From Xiheimicrobium sp033763395 (lineage in GTDB: Bacteria > Myxococcota > Myxococcia > Myxococcales > Myxococcaceae), in NCBI GenBank assembly GCA_033763395.1, contig JANRKQ010000152.1:1-64000 (forward strand): a stretch of 64,000 bases of DNA, read 5' to 3'. The notes under the pieces were generated by a model. It was not told the origin of the DNA. It searched no databases and worked only from the letters and a program-made list of their open reading frames with translations. The position numbers and the translations under genes were made by a program. The first letter of the stretch is position 1. Each line of letters starts with the position of its first letter. This document shows, piece after piece, positions 49,751 to 58,106 of the stretch.

Positions 49751-50647
49751 TCAGGGCGCCGACTCGACCACCGTGCGCGGCGCACCTGCCCCGAGCGCCA
49801 TCGTCAGGGTGAAGGCGCCGCCATTGGGCCCCACCGAGAGCCCGAGCTTCGGCCACGCCTCGGCCTCGAGCTTCTTCGCGAAGGCCGCGTAGGCCTGCTC
49901 GTTGAGGCGGAACGCGTCGCCCACCGCGTTGACGATGTTGCCCGTGTAGAAGACGAGCGCGAGCAGCCCGAGTGGAATGCCGAAGCCCCACTCCGGCTGG
50001 GGCCGCGCCAGGAGCGCCACGGTGCCAGCCACCGTCGCGCCGGTGAGGACGAAGGCCAGCGCCGCGTCGAGGAGCCGCCCGTTGTAGACCTGCCCGGCGC
50101 CCGGCAGCACCGCCGAGAGGAGCCCCGCGAGCCACGGCCGCTGGAGCGACAGCTGGGTGCGCTCCACCGAGAGCCGGTCGAGCACGTCGAACGTGTCTGG
50201 CGCCTGCTGCGGCACTGGCGCCGTCCCCATCAGCACCCCGAAGTAACGCGTGTAGTGGGCCTTGAGCCCCAGCGGAGTGTCGTCGGGCAGCTCGGCGATG
50301 GCCTCGGCGCAGTTGCCGCTCAAGAGGCGGGTGACGCACACGTTCTCGAGCGACAGCAGCCGCGCGGCGGTGGTGGTGCGGGGCTCGCCCACGGCGATGA
50401 CGCGGTCGAGGTGGAAGCGCGAGGCGTCGACCATGCGGCCCCTCGCGTAGACCTGCCCGATGAGGAGGTGCGCGTGGAGCGCCTCGGGGCCCCCGCGCAG
50501 GAACGCGAAGCGCTTGAGCTCGGTGATGGCGCGGTACGGGTCCTGCTCAGCCAGCAGCGTGCGCGCGAAGGCGAGCGACTCGTCCTCGCGGGGCGCGGCG
50601 TCACCGGCCTGGCCCAGGCTCAACGCGCAGACGAGCGCCAGTACCAT
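49751..50647 (-). CDS. Signal-bearing membrane protein with TPR-like N-terminus
   Basis: 298 residues. Signal peptide MVLALVCALSLGQAGDA; residues 25-150 have tetratricopeptide-like helices (LAFARTLLAEQDPYRAITELKRFAF, broken here at 20). From about 178, three membrane helices begin with AGLLSAVLPGAGQVYNGR, a motif shared by DUF5683-type membrane proteins. The start at 50647 overlaps the YidD-like gene by 28 bases. Role unknown; its pairing with YidD suggests envelope or insertion-related work. Confidence 0.7.
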   Translation of the reverse strand: MVLALVCALSLGQAGDAAPREDESLAFARTLLAEQDPYRAITELKRFAFLRGGPEALHAHLLIGQVYARGRMVDASRFHLDRVIAVGEPRTTTAARLLSLENVCVTRLLSGNCAEAIAELPDDTPLGLKAHYTRYFGVLMGTAPVPQQAPDTFDVLDRLSVERTQLSLQRPWLAGLLSAVLPGAGQVYNGRLLDAALAFVLTGATVAGTVALLARPQPEWGFGIPLGLLALVFYTGNIVNAVGDAFRLNEQAYAAFAKKLEAEAWPKLGLSVGPNGGAFTLTMALGAGAPRTVVESAP

Positions 50648-51048
50648 CGTGGGTGGTCCTCTCTCGGGGTGAGCCAGTCGAGCGTGTCGTCGAGCGGGTC
50701 GAGCAGCCGCGCGCCATCGAAGCGGTAGAAGCGGTCGAAGTTGAGGTGGCTGCGCATGAGCCGCGCCCCGAAGAGGAACAACCCCGGCACCAGCCCGAGG
50801 TGCTCGATGGCCTGGTGCCCGTAGAGCGAGCACGAGGGCTCGAACGCGCAGTTGCTCCCCTTCGCCTTCGAGAGGCTCGCGCGGTACGCGAAGTAGAAGC
50901 CCCGGCCGATGGTCTGCAGCACGGTGGGCCGGGCCTCGTGGGGGGTCTCCGCGGCGGGTGACTCCATCGGAAACGTCGGCGCGAGGGGTTGCTCCCACGG
51001 GCCCGGCGCGACCTGCGCGAGCAGGAGCAGGAGGAGCGCGCCGCTCAC
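50620..51048 (-). CDS. yidD: YidD-like membrane protein insertion factor with added signal
   Basis: 142 residues. Core motif CAFEPSCSLYGHQAIEHLG ... RLMRSH corresponds to the CRYxPTCSxY and RLxRCHP motifs of YidD; the first and second cysteines are kept but the last Cys is Ser. A signal-like hydrophobic N-terminus (VSGALLLLLLAQVAPG) and a ~40-residue spacer are added, unusual for YidD. Start at the GTG at 51048, one base after the TGA of the PEGA gene, so it is translationally coupled. It lies outside the usual rpmH-rnpA-yidC locus and next to a membrane protein, so it may have a specialised role. Confidence 0.7.
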   Translation of the reverse strand: MSGALLLLLLAQVAPGPWEQPLAPTFPMESPAAETPHEARPTVLQTIGRGFYFAYRASLSKAKGSNCAFEPSCSLYGHQAIEHLGLVPGLFLFGARLMRSHLNFDRFYRFDGARLLDPLDDTLDWLTPREDHPRWYWRSSAR

Positions 51049-51049
51049 G

Positions 51050-51538
51050 TCACAGCGCCGGCGGCGCGGGCTGCGGCTGGGGGCGCACGGGGAGCGGCGG
51101 CGGCTGGTCTCCCGGTGCAGGCGGCGGCATCGTCGTGCCGGGCGCTGGCGGCGGCGGGTAGTACCCGGGCGGCATCTGGCCGGGCTGCTGGTACCACCCT
51201 CCACCCGCGGCCGGCTGGAGCGCAAACTCGTACGAGGGGCGGTAGTCCGTCGACCAGAGCAGGCCCGGCAGAAAGCACAGCACGCTGGCGATGACGCGCC
51301 CCACGGACCACTGGTCGGCCGCGATGGTGGCGTTGGTGTCGTTGTAGCCGGGCAGCGAGAGCCGCACCGTGTTCTTGGTGCCCGCCCACACCGTCTCGGA
51401 CCACTGGGCCGGCGCCTGGCCCAGGTTCTGGCCGTCGACGGTGACGGTCGCCCCGGGAGGGCGCGAGTTGATGATGGTGGAACTGGTGCACCCCGACGCG
51501 AGGGCGACGGCGAGGCCAGCGAAGACGAAGGCGCGCAT
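51050..51538 (-). CDS. PEGA-domain lipoprotein
   Basis: 162 residues. Lipobox LASGC (Cys17), then a PEGA-type strand pair (IINSRPPGATVTVDGQNLG ... NTVRLSLPGY, trimmed), which in other proteins packs against the cell surface or cell-wall. The C-terminal 60 residues are Pro/Gly/Tyr/Gln-rich (GWYQQPGQMPPGYYPPPPAP) and likely disordered. Start at the ATG at 51538 chosen for the signal peptide; ATGs at 51547 and 51559 are in frame. Coupled to the YidD-like gene. Confidence 0.75.
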   Translation of the reverse strand: MRAFVFAGLAVALASGCTSSTIINSRPPGATVTVDGQNLGQAPAQWSETVWAGTKNTVRLSLPGYNDTNATIAADQWSVGRVIASVLCFLPGLLWSTDYRPSYEFALQPAAGGGWYQQPGQMPPGYYPPPPAPGTTMPPPAPGDQPPPLPVRPQPQPAPPAL

Positions 51539-51579
51539 GGGGCCCATCTCTAGCGTCATGGGGCCCGGGCGATCCAGCC

Positions 51580-52590
51580 TCACGCGCGGGCGCGCAGCTT
51601 CGACCAGTCGACGACGGGCACCACCATCGGGGCGACCCGGAACTCGACCTGCCGGCGCAGGCCGATGACGTCGCCGCCCACCTCGACCGGCACCTCGCCG
51701 TCGAACTCCATGCGGCACTGCGTGAGGAGGAAGTCGTGGCTGTGGGGAATCGGGTGCACGCCGCGCCAGAGGTCGACGATGCGCCCGGTGGCCTGCGCCG
51801 CCGTCGCTGCATAGACGCGCGTGTGCATGCGGCCCGGCATCGTGCGCGCGAAGTGGAGCGCCTTGAACCCGAAGCCGAGCTCCATGGTGGTGCCGGCGCC
51901 AGCGACGCCGTAGGGCCCCTCGTAGAGCACCGCGCCCCGCTCACCGCCCGGCACCGGCACGGGCCGGCCGGTCGCGTCGAAGCCGAGCGCCGGGTCTCCG
52001 AGGTTGATGAGCCGAACGCGCGGGCGCCTGGGCGCCACCACGTTGCGCAGAATGGTGCGCCCGAAGATAGACGCGGCGTAGCCGCCCTTGCCCTCGACGA
52101 GCTTCCGCAGGAACGGGGGGGCCGACAGGCGCTGCTGCTTGTAGTCGTGGAGGATCTCGGCGCCCCAGCCGGCGTCCGCGAATGGCGTCAGGCGGCCCTC
52201 GACCTCCATGAGCGAGAAGTCACTCGTGGGCACCGACTGCCCACCCTGGTCGACGAGCCGCCGAATGGCCTCGAGCGCCTTGCGGGGTGATGGCGCGTGC
52301 GTGCCGATGGCCCAGGCGTTCCCCGTGCCGAGCGGCACCAGCCCCAGCGCTGGAAACTCGAGCCCCTTCGCGCGCATCGCGTCGAGCAGCCCGATGGCCG
52401 TGCCGTCGCCCCCGCCCGACAGCACCACCTTCGGCGCCCTGCCACCCATCGACTCGCGGACGAAACGCTCGACGTCGTCGACGCTGCGGGTCGCGATGAC
52501 CTTCGAGTTCGGGAGCAGCCGGCGCGCCCACTCGGCGAACCGCTCGGAGCCCTTGCGCGCGTTGAGGTTAACCACGACCGAGATGTCCAT
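51580..52590 (-). CDS. Diacylglycerol/sphingosine kinase-like protein (DAGK_cat family)
   Basis: 336 residues. Opens VVVNLNARKGS, with the nucleotide motif SGGGDGT at 58-64 and the PLGTGNAWA segment of the LCB5/YegS/BmrU family. It phosphorylates a lipid or amino alcohol in related proteins; the C-terminal beta domain (YEGPYGVAGAGTTMELGFG) is larger than in YegS. Substrate unknown. The ATG at 52590 is preceded by no strong ribosome site. Downstream of it, 41 bases on, the PEGA gene begins on the same strand. Confidence 0.8.
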   Translation of the reverse strand: MDISVVVNLNARKGSERFAEWARRLLPNSKVIATRSVDDVERFVRESMGGRAPKVVLSGGGDGTAIGLLDAMRAKGLEFPALGLVPLGTGNAWAIGTHAPSPRKALEAIRRLVDQGGQSVPTSDFSLMEVEGRLTPFADAGWGAEILHDYKQQRLSAPPFLRKLVEGKGGYAASIFGRTILRNVVAPRRPRVRLINLGDPALGFDATGRPVPVPGGERGAVLYEGPYGVAGAGTTMELGFGFKALHFARTMPGRMHTRVYAATAAQATGRIVDLWRGVHPIPHSHDFLLTQCRMEFDGEVPVEVGGDVIGLRRQVEFRVAPMVVPVVDWSKLRARA

Positions 52591-53016
52591 GCCGGTGACG
52601 TAGAGCAGCGACTGTCATGCCCCTGTCATGGGGGGCCCGGGAATGCCGGGGCCTCGTCGGGGTTGCGGCTCGTCACGGCCCACGGCGTCCCATTTTACCT
52701 CGGTGGGGGAACCTCTCCCTCGGAATGTGGATGAGAGCGTCGCCCGACGCACGCCGCGGTCGGAGTGCGCCTCGCGCCGAGCCTCGGCGGCGATCTGAGT
52801 GGGCCTCGCGCCGCGTCGGCCGCGGTCTGAGTGCCCCTCGCGCCCAGCCTCAGCTGCGGCCTGAGTGCCCCTCGCGCCCAGCCTCGGCCACGCGCTGGCC
52901 TCCATCCAGCCAGCCCTCACCGGATTCGCCCCGGTGTGTGGGGATGGTCGAAGGCAAGGCGCCGGGGGGGACAACGACGCGAGGCCCCCGTGGAGCGCCC
53001 CCAGGGCACGGCTGAC
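52591..53016. other. Intergenic region with a short tandem repeat, no gene seen
   Basis: Between the lipid kinase-like gene and the Ser/Thr kinase gene (both minus). No supported gene: the open frames here only translate the repeats. It contains four 34-base units at 52757-52890, listed separately, and a GC-rich inverted stretch around 52645-52670 that could form a hairpin. Confidence 0.5.
52757..52890. repeat. Tandem repeat, four degenerate units of about 34 bases
   Basis: Units at 52757-52790, 52791-52822, 52823-52856 and 52857-52890 share the core tctgagtgcccctcgcgccc with substitutions; unit two is 32 bases. They diverge by 3 to 7 bases, so they are old. They lie about 125 bases below the stop of the Ser/Thr kinase gene. 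Confidence 0.8.
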
Positions 53017-56013
53017 TCAGGGCCGCTTCGCGAGCAGCGCTGCCACCGCGGTCGCCTTCGCCGCGGCCCCGGGCGTCGCCTCGTAGGTGGCCTTCGCTTT
53101 CTCGAGCAGCGCGGTGACCCCCTCGTCGGAGCGCCCCTGCGCGCGCTGCGCCTTCGCCAGGCCCACCTGCGCATCGGCCACGAAGACGACCCACGGCTGC
53201 AGCGCCTCGGCGACGGTGCCGGCCTCGGCGAACGCGGCCTCGGCCTCCTTCGCGCGGCGGGCCTCGAGCAGCGCTTCGCCCTTGGCCTGCAGCGTCAAGA
53301 TGAGCTCGCTGCTCTTCGGCCCGATGGCGCGCGCGACCTTCTCGGCGGCCTCGGCGTGCGCGAGCGCCGCGGCGACGGCCTTCTTCCCGAGGGCTGCCTG
53401 GCTGCGCACCGCGCCGGCCTCGGCCAGGTAGGGCGCTGGCAACGGCGGCGTCTGCGCCACCAGCTTCACGAGCGCGGCCTCGACGTCGTCGAAGCGACCC
53501 TGCGCCAGGTGAATCTCGGCCCGCGTGAGCGTCGTCGCGGCGATGTACGGGTGCCCCACCGGGAACGATGCGCGCGCGATGGTGTCGGCCCGCTCGACGC
53601 GCTGGAGCGCCTGGGCCGCCTCGCCGCCCTTCAAGAGGGTGTCGGCGAAGTTGTTGAGCGTCACCACCAGCTTCGGGCTGTTCACCCCGAACAGGGCCTC
53701 TCTCGCCGCCAGCGCCCGCTCGAAGGCCTCCCTCGACTCGGCGGGCCGCCCCGCGAAGAAGTAGGCGTTCGCCAGGGTCGAGCGCACCATCGCCGAGTCG
53801 GGGTGATCTCCCGACACCTCCCGCTCCCGCAGCGCCAGGGCCCGCTCGAGGTGGCTGACGGCCCGCCGGTTGTCACGCGCGGCCACCAGGCTCGAGCCGA
53901 GGTCGTACTCGAGCTTCCACACGAGGGGGTGGTCGCTGCCGATGGTGTCCTTCGCGAACTGCAGCGCGCGCTCGTGTCCGGGCACCGCTTCGAGGGGCCG
54001 GCTCTCGGCGGTGAACAGCCGCGCGTCGGCGCCCATGCGCTCGAGGGTGAGCACCTCGTCGCCCCCCAGACGCTCGACGGTGGCCTCGGCCAGGGCGAGC
54101 CACGCGCGGCCCTCGGCTGGCCGGTTGAGCTGAAAGCCCACCACCGTCGCCAGCCGCACCGCCGCGAGCGCCACCAGGTCATCGACGCCTGAAGCCTGCG
54201 CCAGCGTGAGCGCGAGTTGCCAGGCCTGGGCCGCGTCGGCGTTCTTGCCCTGGGCCTGCCGGAGCGCCGCCTCGAGCGCTCGCGCCTCGGCCTGGAGTGG
54301 ACGAAAGCCCGTGGCCTTCACGTCGTCGAGCAGCTTCGGGAGCGCCGACTCGAGCGCCGCCAGCTGCCCGACGTCGAGCCGCGAGCGGGCCTCCGTCAGG
54401 TCTCGCTGCACCTTCACCACCGCCGCCGACGCCGCCTCGTCCGACAGCCGCGGGTCGGCGCGGAGGCGGGTGAGGTTGGTGCAGACGCCGGGCGCGGTGA
54501 GGCTCCACGCGAAGGTTCCCGCGCGTTCGGCCGTGGCGTCATCGGCCTTCGAGAGCGCCGTCACCAGCGCGACGAGCTCGGCGCGGCGGCGGCCGAAGCA
54601 GGCCTCCTGGCGGGCCCACGACTCGGGCGAGACCTCTCTGCGCACGCGCGCGGCCTCGCACGACGCCTTCGCCTTCTCGGAGAACGCCTCGGCCCAGCCG
54701 TCGAGCGCGCGGGTGGCCGACGCACGGGCCGCCGCGGCGAAGGGCTTCTTCACCGCGTCGAACGACGCCGTCACCTCCCGCCGCGCCTCGGGGCCCCACA
54801 CGGCGCTGACGTCGGCGAAGGCGGCGCAGGCTTGCACCACGCGGCTGCGCTGCGTCACCTGCCAGGCGAGCCCGCCGAGCGCGACGACGACGGCGGCGGC
54901 CCAGGGGGCGAAGCGGGTCCACTCCACCGGGCGGCGGTCGAGCGCCTCGAGGAGCGCCTCCATCGTCGCGAACCGGTCCTCGGGCTGCCGCGCGAGCCCC
55001 CGCTCGAGCACGGCGTGGAGCCACGCCGGTACGGATGACTTCGGCCGCGGGGGCAGCCGCCCGTCGATGAGCGCCTTCGTCACCTCGGTGGGCGTCACGC
55101 CGGCGAAGGGCCGCTCACCGTACAGGGCCTCCCAGAGCGACACGCAGAAGCTGAACTGGTCGCTGCGGGCGTCGGGGTTCATCGCGAGCGCCTGCTCCGG
55201 CGACATGTAGCCGACGGTGCCCACCACCACGTCGTGCTGGGTGAGCGGCTCGGCCAGGGCGGCGCTCTTCCCGCTGTCGTCCGAGCGGAGCCCCGGCCCC
55301 ACCGGCTCGATCGTTCCGTCGGCGCGGGCCACGCCGAAGTCGGTGACGCGCGCCCGGCCATCTTCGCCCATGAGCACGTTGGCTGGCTTGAAGTCCCGGT
55401 GGATGAGGTGGGCGGCGTGCGCAGCGGCCAACCCGCGCCCCGCTTGCAGAAAGACCGCCACGGTGTCGCGCCAGCTGCGCGGCGTCGCCCGGAGCCACGC
55501 CTTGAGCGTCGTGCCGGGCACGTACTCCATGGCGATGAAGATGCCGCCCGCGTGCTCGCCCACCTCGAAGACGTTGACGACGTTCGGATGCGACAGCCGC
55601 GCCATCGCCTGGGCCTCGCGCAGCATACGCGCGTGGGCAGACGCCGAGGCATCTGGCCCCTGCACCGTCGCCAACAGCTTGAGCGCCACCTTTCTGTCGA
55701 GCTGTGGGTCGTACGCCGAGTACACGGCGCCCATGCCGCCGACGCCGAGCACGTCGAGCAGCACGAAGCGGCCCACCGACGTGCCCCGCTCCAGCACTGC
55801 GCCCTTCGTCAGCTCGACGGCGCGCGAGGCCTCGGACACCGAGAGCTCCCGCGTCGGGGCGTCGGCCTCACTCACCCGCTTCTGCTCGATGAGCGCCAGT
55901 CGCGGTCCGCACTCGGGGCAGTCGATGGCGTGGGCGCGCACCTCGGCCTCGTCGGCGGCCGACAACCGCCGCTCGGTGAGCGCGGTCCACCGCTGTGGGT
56001 CAACGTGCGCCAT
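53017..56013 (-). CDS. Serine/threonine protein kinase with helical-repeat C-terminal half
   Basis: 998 residues. A short zinc-finger-like N-terminus (HAIDCPECG at 28-36) precedes the kinase domain (82-350): P-loop GVGGMGAVYS (90-99), Lys112, catalytic HRDFKPAN (205-212), DFGVA (225-229) and the activation segment ending MSPEQ. The active site is intact, so it should be active. One membrane helix (about 367-385) separates it from a ~600-residue part of TPR-like repeats with Ala/Glu-rich helices (ALQLERAEAL-type). The 181-base promoter region upstream has a 14-base palindrome at 56136-56149. Typical of myxobacterial Pkn kinases. Confidence 0.9.
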   Translation of the reverse strand: MAHVDPQRWTALTERRLSAADEAEVRAHAIDCPECGPRLALIEQKRVSEADAPTRELSVSEASRAVELTKGAVLERGTSVGRFVLLDVLGVGGMGAVYSAYDPQLDRKVALKLLATVQGPDASASAHARMLREAQAMARLSHPNVVNVFEVGEHAGGIFIAMEYVPGTTLKAWLRATPRSWRDTVAVFLQAGRGLAAAHAAHLIHRDFKPANVLMGEDGRARVTDFGVARADGTIEPVGPGLRSDDSGKSAALAEPLTQHDVVVGTVGYMSPEQALAMNPDARSDQFSFCVSLWEALYGERPFAGVTPTEVTKALIDGRLPPRPKSSVPAWLHAVLERGLARQPEDRFATMEALLEALDRRPVEWTRFAPWAAAVVVALGGLAWQVTQRSRVVQACAAFADVSAVWGPEARREVTASFDAVKKPFAAAARASATRALDGWAEAFSEKAKASCEAARVRREVSPESWARQEACFGRRRAELVALVTALSKADDATAERAGTFAWSLTAPGVCTNLTRLRADPRLSDEAASAAVVKVQRDLTEARSRLDVGQLAALESALPKLLDDVKATGFRPLQAEARALEAALRQAQGKNADAAQAWQLALTLAQASGVDDLVALAAVRLATVVGFQLNRPAEGRAWLALAEATVERLGGDEVLTLERMGADARLFTAESRPLEAVPGHERALQFAKDTIGSDHPLVWKLEYDLGSSLVAARDNRRAVSHLERALALREREVSGDHPDSAMVRSTLANAYFFAGRPAESREAFERALAAREALFGVNSPKLVVTLNNFADTLLKGGEAAQALQRVERADTIARASFPVGHPYIAATTLTRAEIHLAQGRFDDVEAALVKLVAQTPPLPAPYLAEAGAVRSQAALGKKAVAAALAHAEAAEKVARAIGPKSSELILTLQAKGEALLEARRAKEAEAAFAEAGTVAEALQPWVVFVADAQVGLAKAQRAQGRSDEGVTALLEKAKATYEATPGAAAKATAVAALLAKRP

Positions 56014-56194
56014 GGTCGCTCACCGAAGGGGCACCGCAGGCTGCGCTCCGCTCGTCCAGACTGCGGTGGCGAGGCTCCATGGGGCCATCCTACCCGAGCC
56101 GAGCACGCCGCGACCTCGCCGTCATCCCACGCGCACACCCCCGGGGGTGGGTTGACGATGGGGGTGGAGCGGCCGCTAGACCGAGCTGTCCGGG

Positions 56195-56407
56195 TCAGCG
56201 CAGCGTCGAGGGCGCGACGCGGCCGTCGAGCGCCGCGCGCTCAGCCTCTTCTTGCTCGCGTCGCTTCGAAGCGCGGTACAGCCAGAAGGCGACGCCACCA
56301 ATCATCGCCAGGGGCGTCAGCGAGACGACCCCCGTCATGGCGAGGTAGGCCCACTCGGTGCCGTCCTGGCCGGCGCCACACACCGAGCACGCGAGCGTCG
56401 TCAGCAT
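56195..56407 (-). CDS. Small single-span membrane protein, last gene of oxidase operon
   Basis: 70 residues. N-terminal MLTTLACSVCGAGQDG with CSVC, one membrane helix (AYLAMTGVVSLTPLAMIGGVAFWLY, cut at the ends), and a charged tail (RASKRREQEEAERAALDG). The start overlaps the stop of the subunit III-like gene (TGATG), so it belongs to the oxidase operon. Possibly an assembly or accessory protein; the CxxC could bind copper. Not recognised. Confidence 0.7.
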   Translation of the reverse strand: MLTTLACSVCGAGQDGTEWAYLAMTGVVSLTPLAMIGGVAFWLYRASKRREQEEAERAALDGRVAPSTLR

Positions 56408-57018
56408 CAGAAGTACACCCGCGCGTAGATGATGGGCCACATCAAGACGACGAAGTACCAGAACACCTGCGCGCCGAAGAAGAGCCCGCCCTCGAGCCGA
56501 TCGCGCAGCACCTGGAGCGCGGCGAGCCCCAACGCCACCAGGGCGCCGATGGCGTGCAGGCCGTGCATGCCAACGATGAGGTAGAAGAACGCGCCGAGGC
56601 GGCTCGACGTCATCGTGAGGCCCGCCGACAGAAGCTGCGACCACTCACGGCCCTGCAGCGCCACGAAGCCGAGGCCCAGCAGCCACGCGGCGAGCACCAG
56701 CCACTTCGCGGCCGCATGCCTCTTCGAGAACAGCACCTGGCCGACGAGCAGCAGCAGGCCCGACAGCACGAGGGCCCCGGTGTTGAGGGCGGTGGCGTCA
56801 GCGGGCAACGTGGGCTGACCCGGCACCGGCCAGGTACCCGCGGGCGCGCCAGCGCGGCTGATGGTGAAGGCGCTGATCAGCCCCACGAAGAACATGACCT
56901 CGGCCACCACGAAGATGAGCGTGCCCAGCACGGCGCTGGGCACGACGGGGCGGTTGGCCTCGGGCGAGGGACGCGGCGACATCACCGGGCTCATAACGGC
57001 GGAGGCGGGCGTGGCCAC
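56407..57018 (-). CDS. Cytochrome c oxidase subunit III-like protein, second copy
   Basis: 203 residues with five membrane helices. VAEVMFFVGLISAFTISR, FYLIVGMHGLHAIGALVAL and FGAQVFWYFVVLMWPIIYARVYF are subunit III helices, including the GxHGLH motif. It differs from the subunit III at 57519 and lacks the first two helices. Role likely structural or proton-related in the complex, or for a variant oxidase. Start at the GTG at 57018; an ATG at 56994 would remove eight residues. Its stop overlaps the next gene's start. Confidence 0.8.
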   Translation of the reverse strand: MATPASAVMSPVMSPRPSPEANRPVVPSAVLGTLIFVVAEVMFFVGLISAFTISRAGAPAGTWPVPGQPTLPADATALNTGALVLSGLLLLVGQVLFSKRHAAAKWLVLAAWLLGLGFVALQGREWSQLLSAGLTMTSSRLGAFFYLIVGMHGLHAIGALVALGLAALQVLRDRLEGGLFFGAQVFWYFVVLMWPIIYARVYF

Positions 57019-57037
57019 GGCTTTGAAAGCTCCGAAT

Positions 57038-57065
57038 GGGTCAGTGCTTCGGGGTCAGTGCTTCG
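57038..57065. repeat. Perfect 14-base tandem duplication at the end of the subunit IV gene
   Basis: gggtcagtgcttcg occurs at 57038-57051 and again at 57052-57065. The right copy includes the subunit IV stop codon and its last codons (minus strand); the left copy lies just downstream in the gap before the subunit III-like gene. It may be a slip event that moved the gap length by 14 bases. Confidence 0.85.
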
Positions 57066-57510
57066 CGTCGCCGTGCGGCTCGCCGTACGCGTCACCGTGG
57101 TGGCCGGTGTCACCAGGCAGCTTGTAGTCCTTCGCGGCCTGGTTCACCCAGCGGTGGCCCTCGTGGCGCAGCACGTCGGGCCCGACGCCGCCGATCATGA
57201 GCGCCATCAGCACCAGCATCGTGATGAGAATGTAGCCGACGTATTTCTTCTCGACCCCGATGTGCATGAAGTTCTTCACCACCATGTAGGCCTTCACGAT
57301 GGCGATGCCGAACGCGGTGAAGAGGACGATGACGAAGGCGACCGTCTCGTTCGAGACGATGCGGTGCGCGAGCTCGGGGCCCGCGACCGAGACGACGAGC
57401 ATCACCAGCAAGATGCCCCAGATGCGAATGTAGAAGCTGTCGGGGTGCGCGTGGGCGTCGTGGCCGTGCGCGGCGTCCGTCGAGGCAGGAGCGTGGGCAG
57501 TGTCGGACAT
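57055..57510 (-). CDS. Cytochrome c oxidase subunit IV
   Basis: 151 residues with three membrane helices (IWGILLVMLVVSVAGPEL, VAFVIVLFTAFGIAIVKAY, YVGYILITMLVLMALMIGG) and a His-rich N-terminus (AAHGHDAHAH). The spacing and FYIRIW opening match prokaryotic oxidase subunit IV. It follows subunit III by eight bases. Start at the ATG at 57510. The tail (GHHGDAYGEPHGDAKH) is His-rich, unusual for the family. Confidence 0.82.
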   Translation of the reverse strand: MSDTAHAPASTDAAHGHDAHAHPDSFYIRIWGILLVMLVVSVAGPELAHRIVSNETVAFVIVLFTAFGIAIVKAYMVVKNFMHIGVEKKYVGYILITMLVLMALMIGGVGPDVLRHEGHRWVNQAAKDYKLPGDTGHHGDAYGEPHGDAKH

Positions 57511-57518
57511 GTCGTGGC

Positions 57519-58091
57519 TCACTTCGCGATGTAGAGGAGCGGGAACAGGAAGATCCACACGAGGTCGACGAAGTGCCAGTACAGGCCCGCGTTCTCGACC
57601 CGCTGCAGCTCCTTGCCCTTCGCGGCGTCGGCCGCGACGAACATCATCACGATCATCCCAGCGATGACGTGCAGGCCGTGGAGCCCGGCGGCCGTGTAGT
57701 AGAACGACCAGAAGTTGTTGGCGGTGATGGTGTAGCCAGCCTTGATCTCACCGGTCCACTCGATGGACTTCACCACCAGGAAGATGCCGCCACCGAGAAT
57801 GGTGAACCACAGCAGCTTCGCGGCGCGCTTGCCGTCCTTGCGGAGCGCGGCGTTGTGCGCGAGCACCGCCGACAGCGACGACGTCAGCAGCACCAGGGTG
57901 TTGAAGGCGCCGGCCCAGGTGTTGGTGTGCGCCGACGCCGCGGCCCATTCCTTGTGGCCGATGCGGTGCATCAGGTAGCTGCCGAGCACGCCGCCGAAGA
58001 TGACGATTTCCGAGGCGATGAGCCACCAGACAGCGAGCCGCCCGGTGGGCATGCCCGTCATTTCGCGGGTTGTGGCGATGGGTCGAATCAT
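57519..58091 (-). CDS. ctaE: Cytochrome c oxidase subunit III
   Basis: 190 residues with five membrane helices: LAVWWLIASEIVIFGGVLGSYL, FYYTAAGLHGLHVIAGMIVMM and WHFVDLVWIFLFPLLYIAK carry the conserved AGLHGLH and WHFVDLVW motifs of subunit III. The first two helices of the long form are absent, as in other bacterial short types. 15 bases after subunit I and eight before subunit IV, one operon. Confidence 0.9.
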   Translation of the reverse strand: MIRPIATTREMTGMPTGRLAVWWLIASEIVIFGGVLGSYLMHRIGHKEWAAASAHTNTWAGAFNTLVLLTSSLSAVLAHNAALRKDGKRAAKLLWFTILGGGIFLVVKSIEWTGEIKAGYTITANNFWSFYYTAAGLHGLHVIAGMIVMMFVAADAAKGKELQRVENAGLYWHFVDLVWIFLFPLLYIAK

Positions 58092-58106
58092 GGGTCCAAT
58101 TCCGGG

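Noticed and set aside
52757..52890. Possible CRISPR array
   Set aside because: Units are directly adjacent and degenerate, with no unique spacers.
52615..52974. 119-codon minus frame with EARREAHSDRG repeats
   Set aside because: Just a translation of the four tandem DNA repeats; no signal, start site or conserved part.
56136..56149. Palindrome cacccccgggggtg as a regulator site or terminator
   Set aside because: G/C-only palindromes arise easily in this composition; too short to claim either role.
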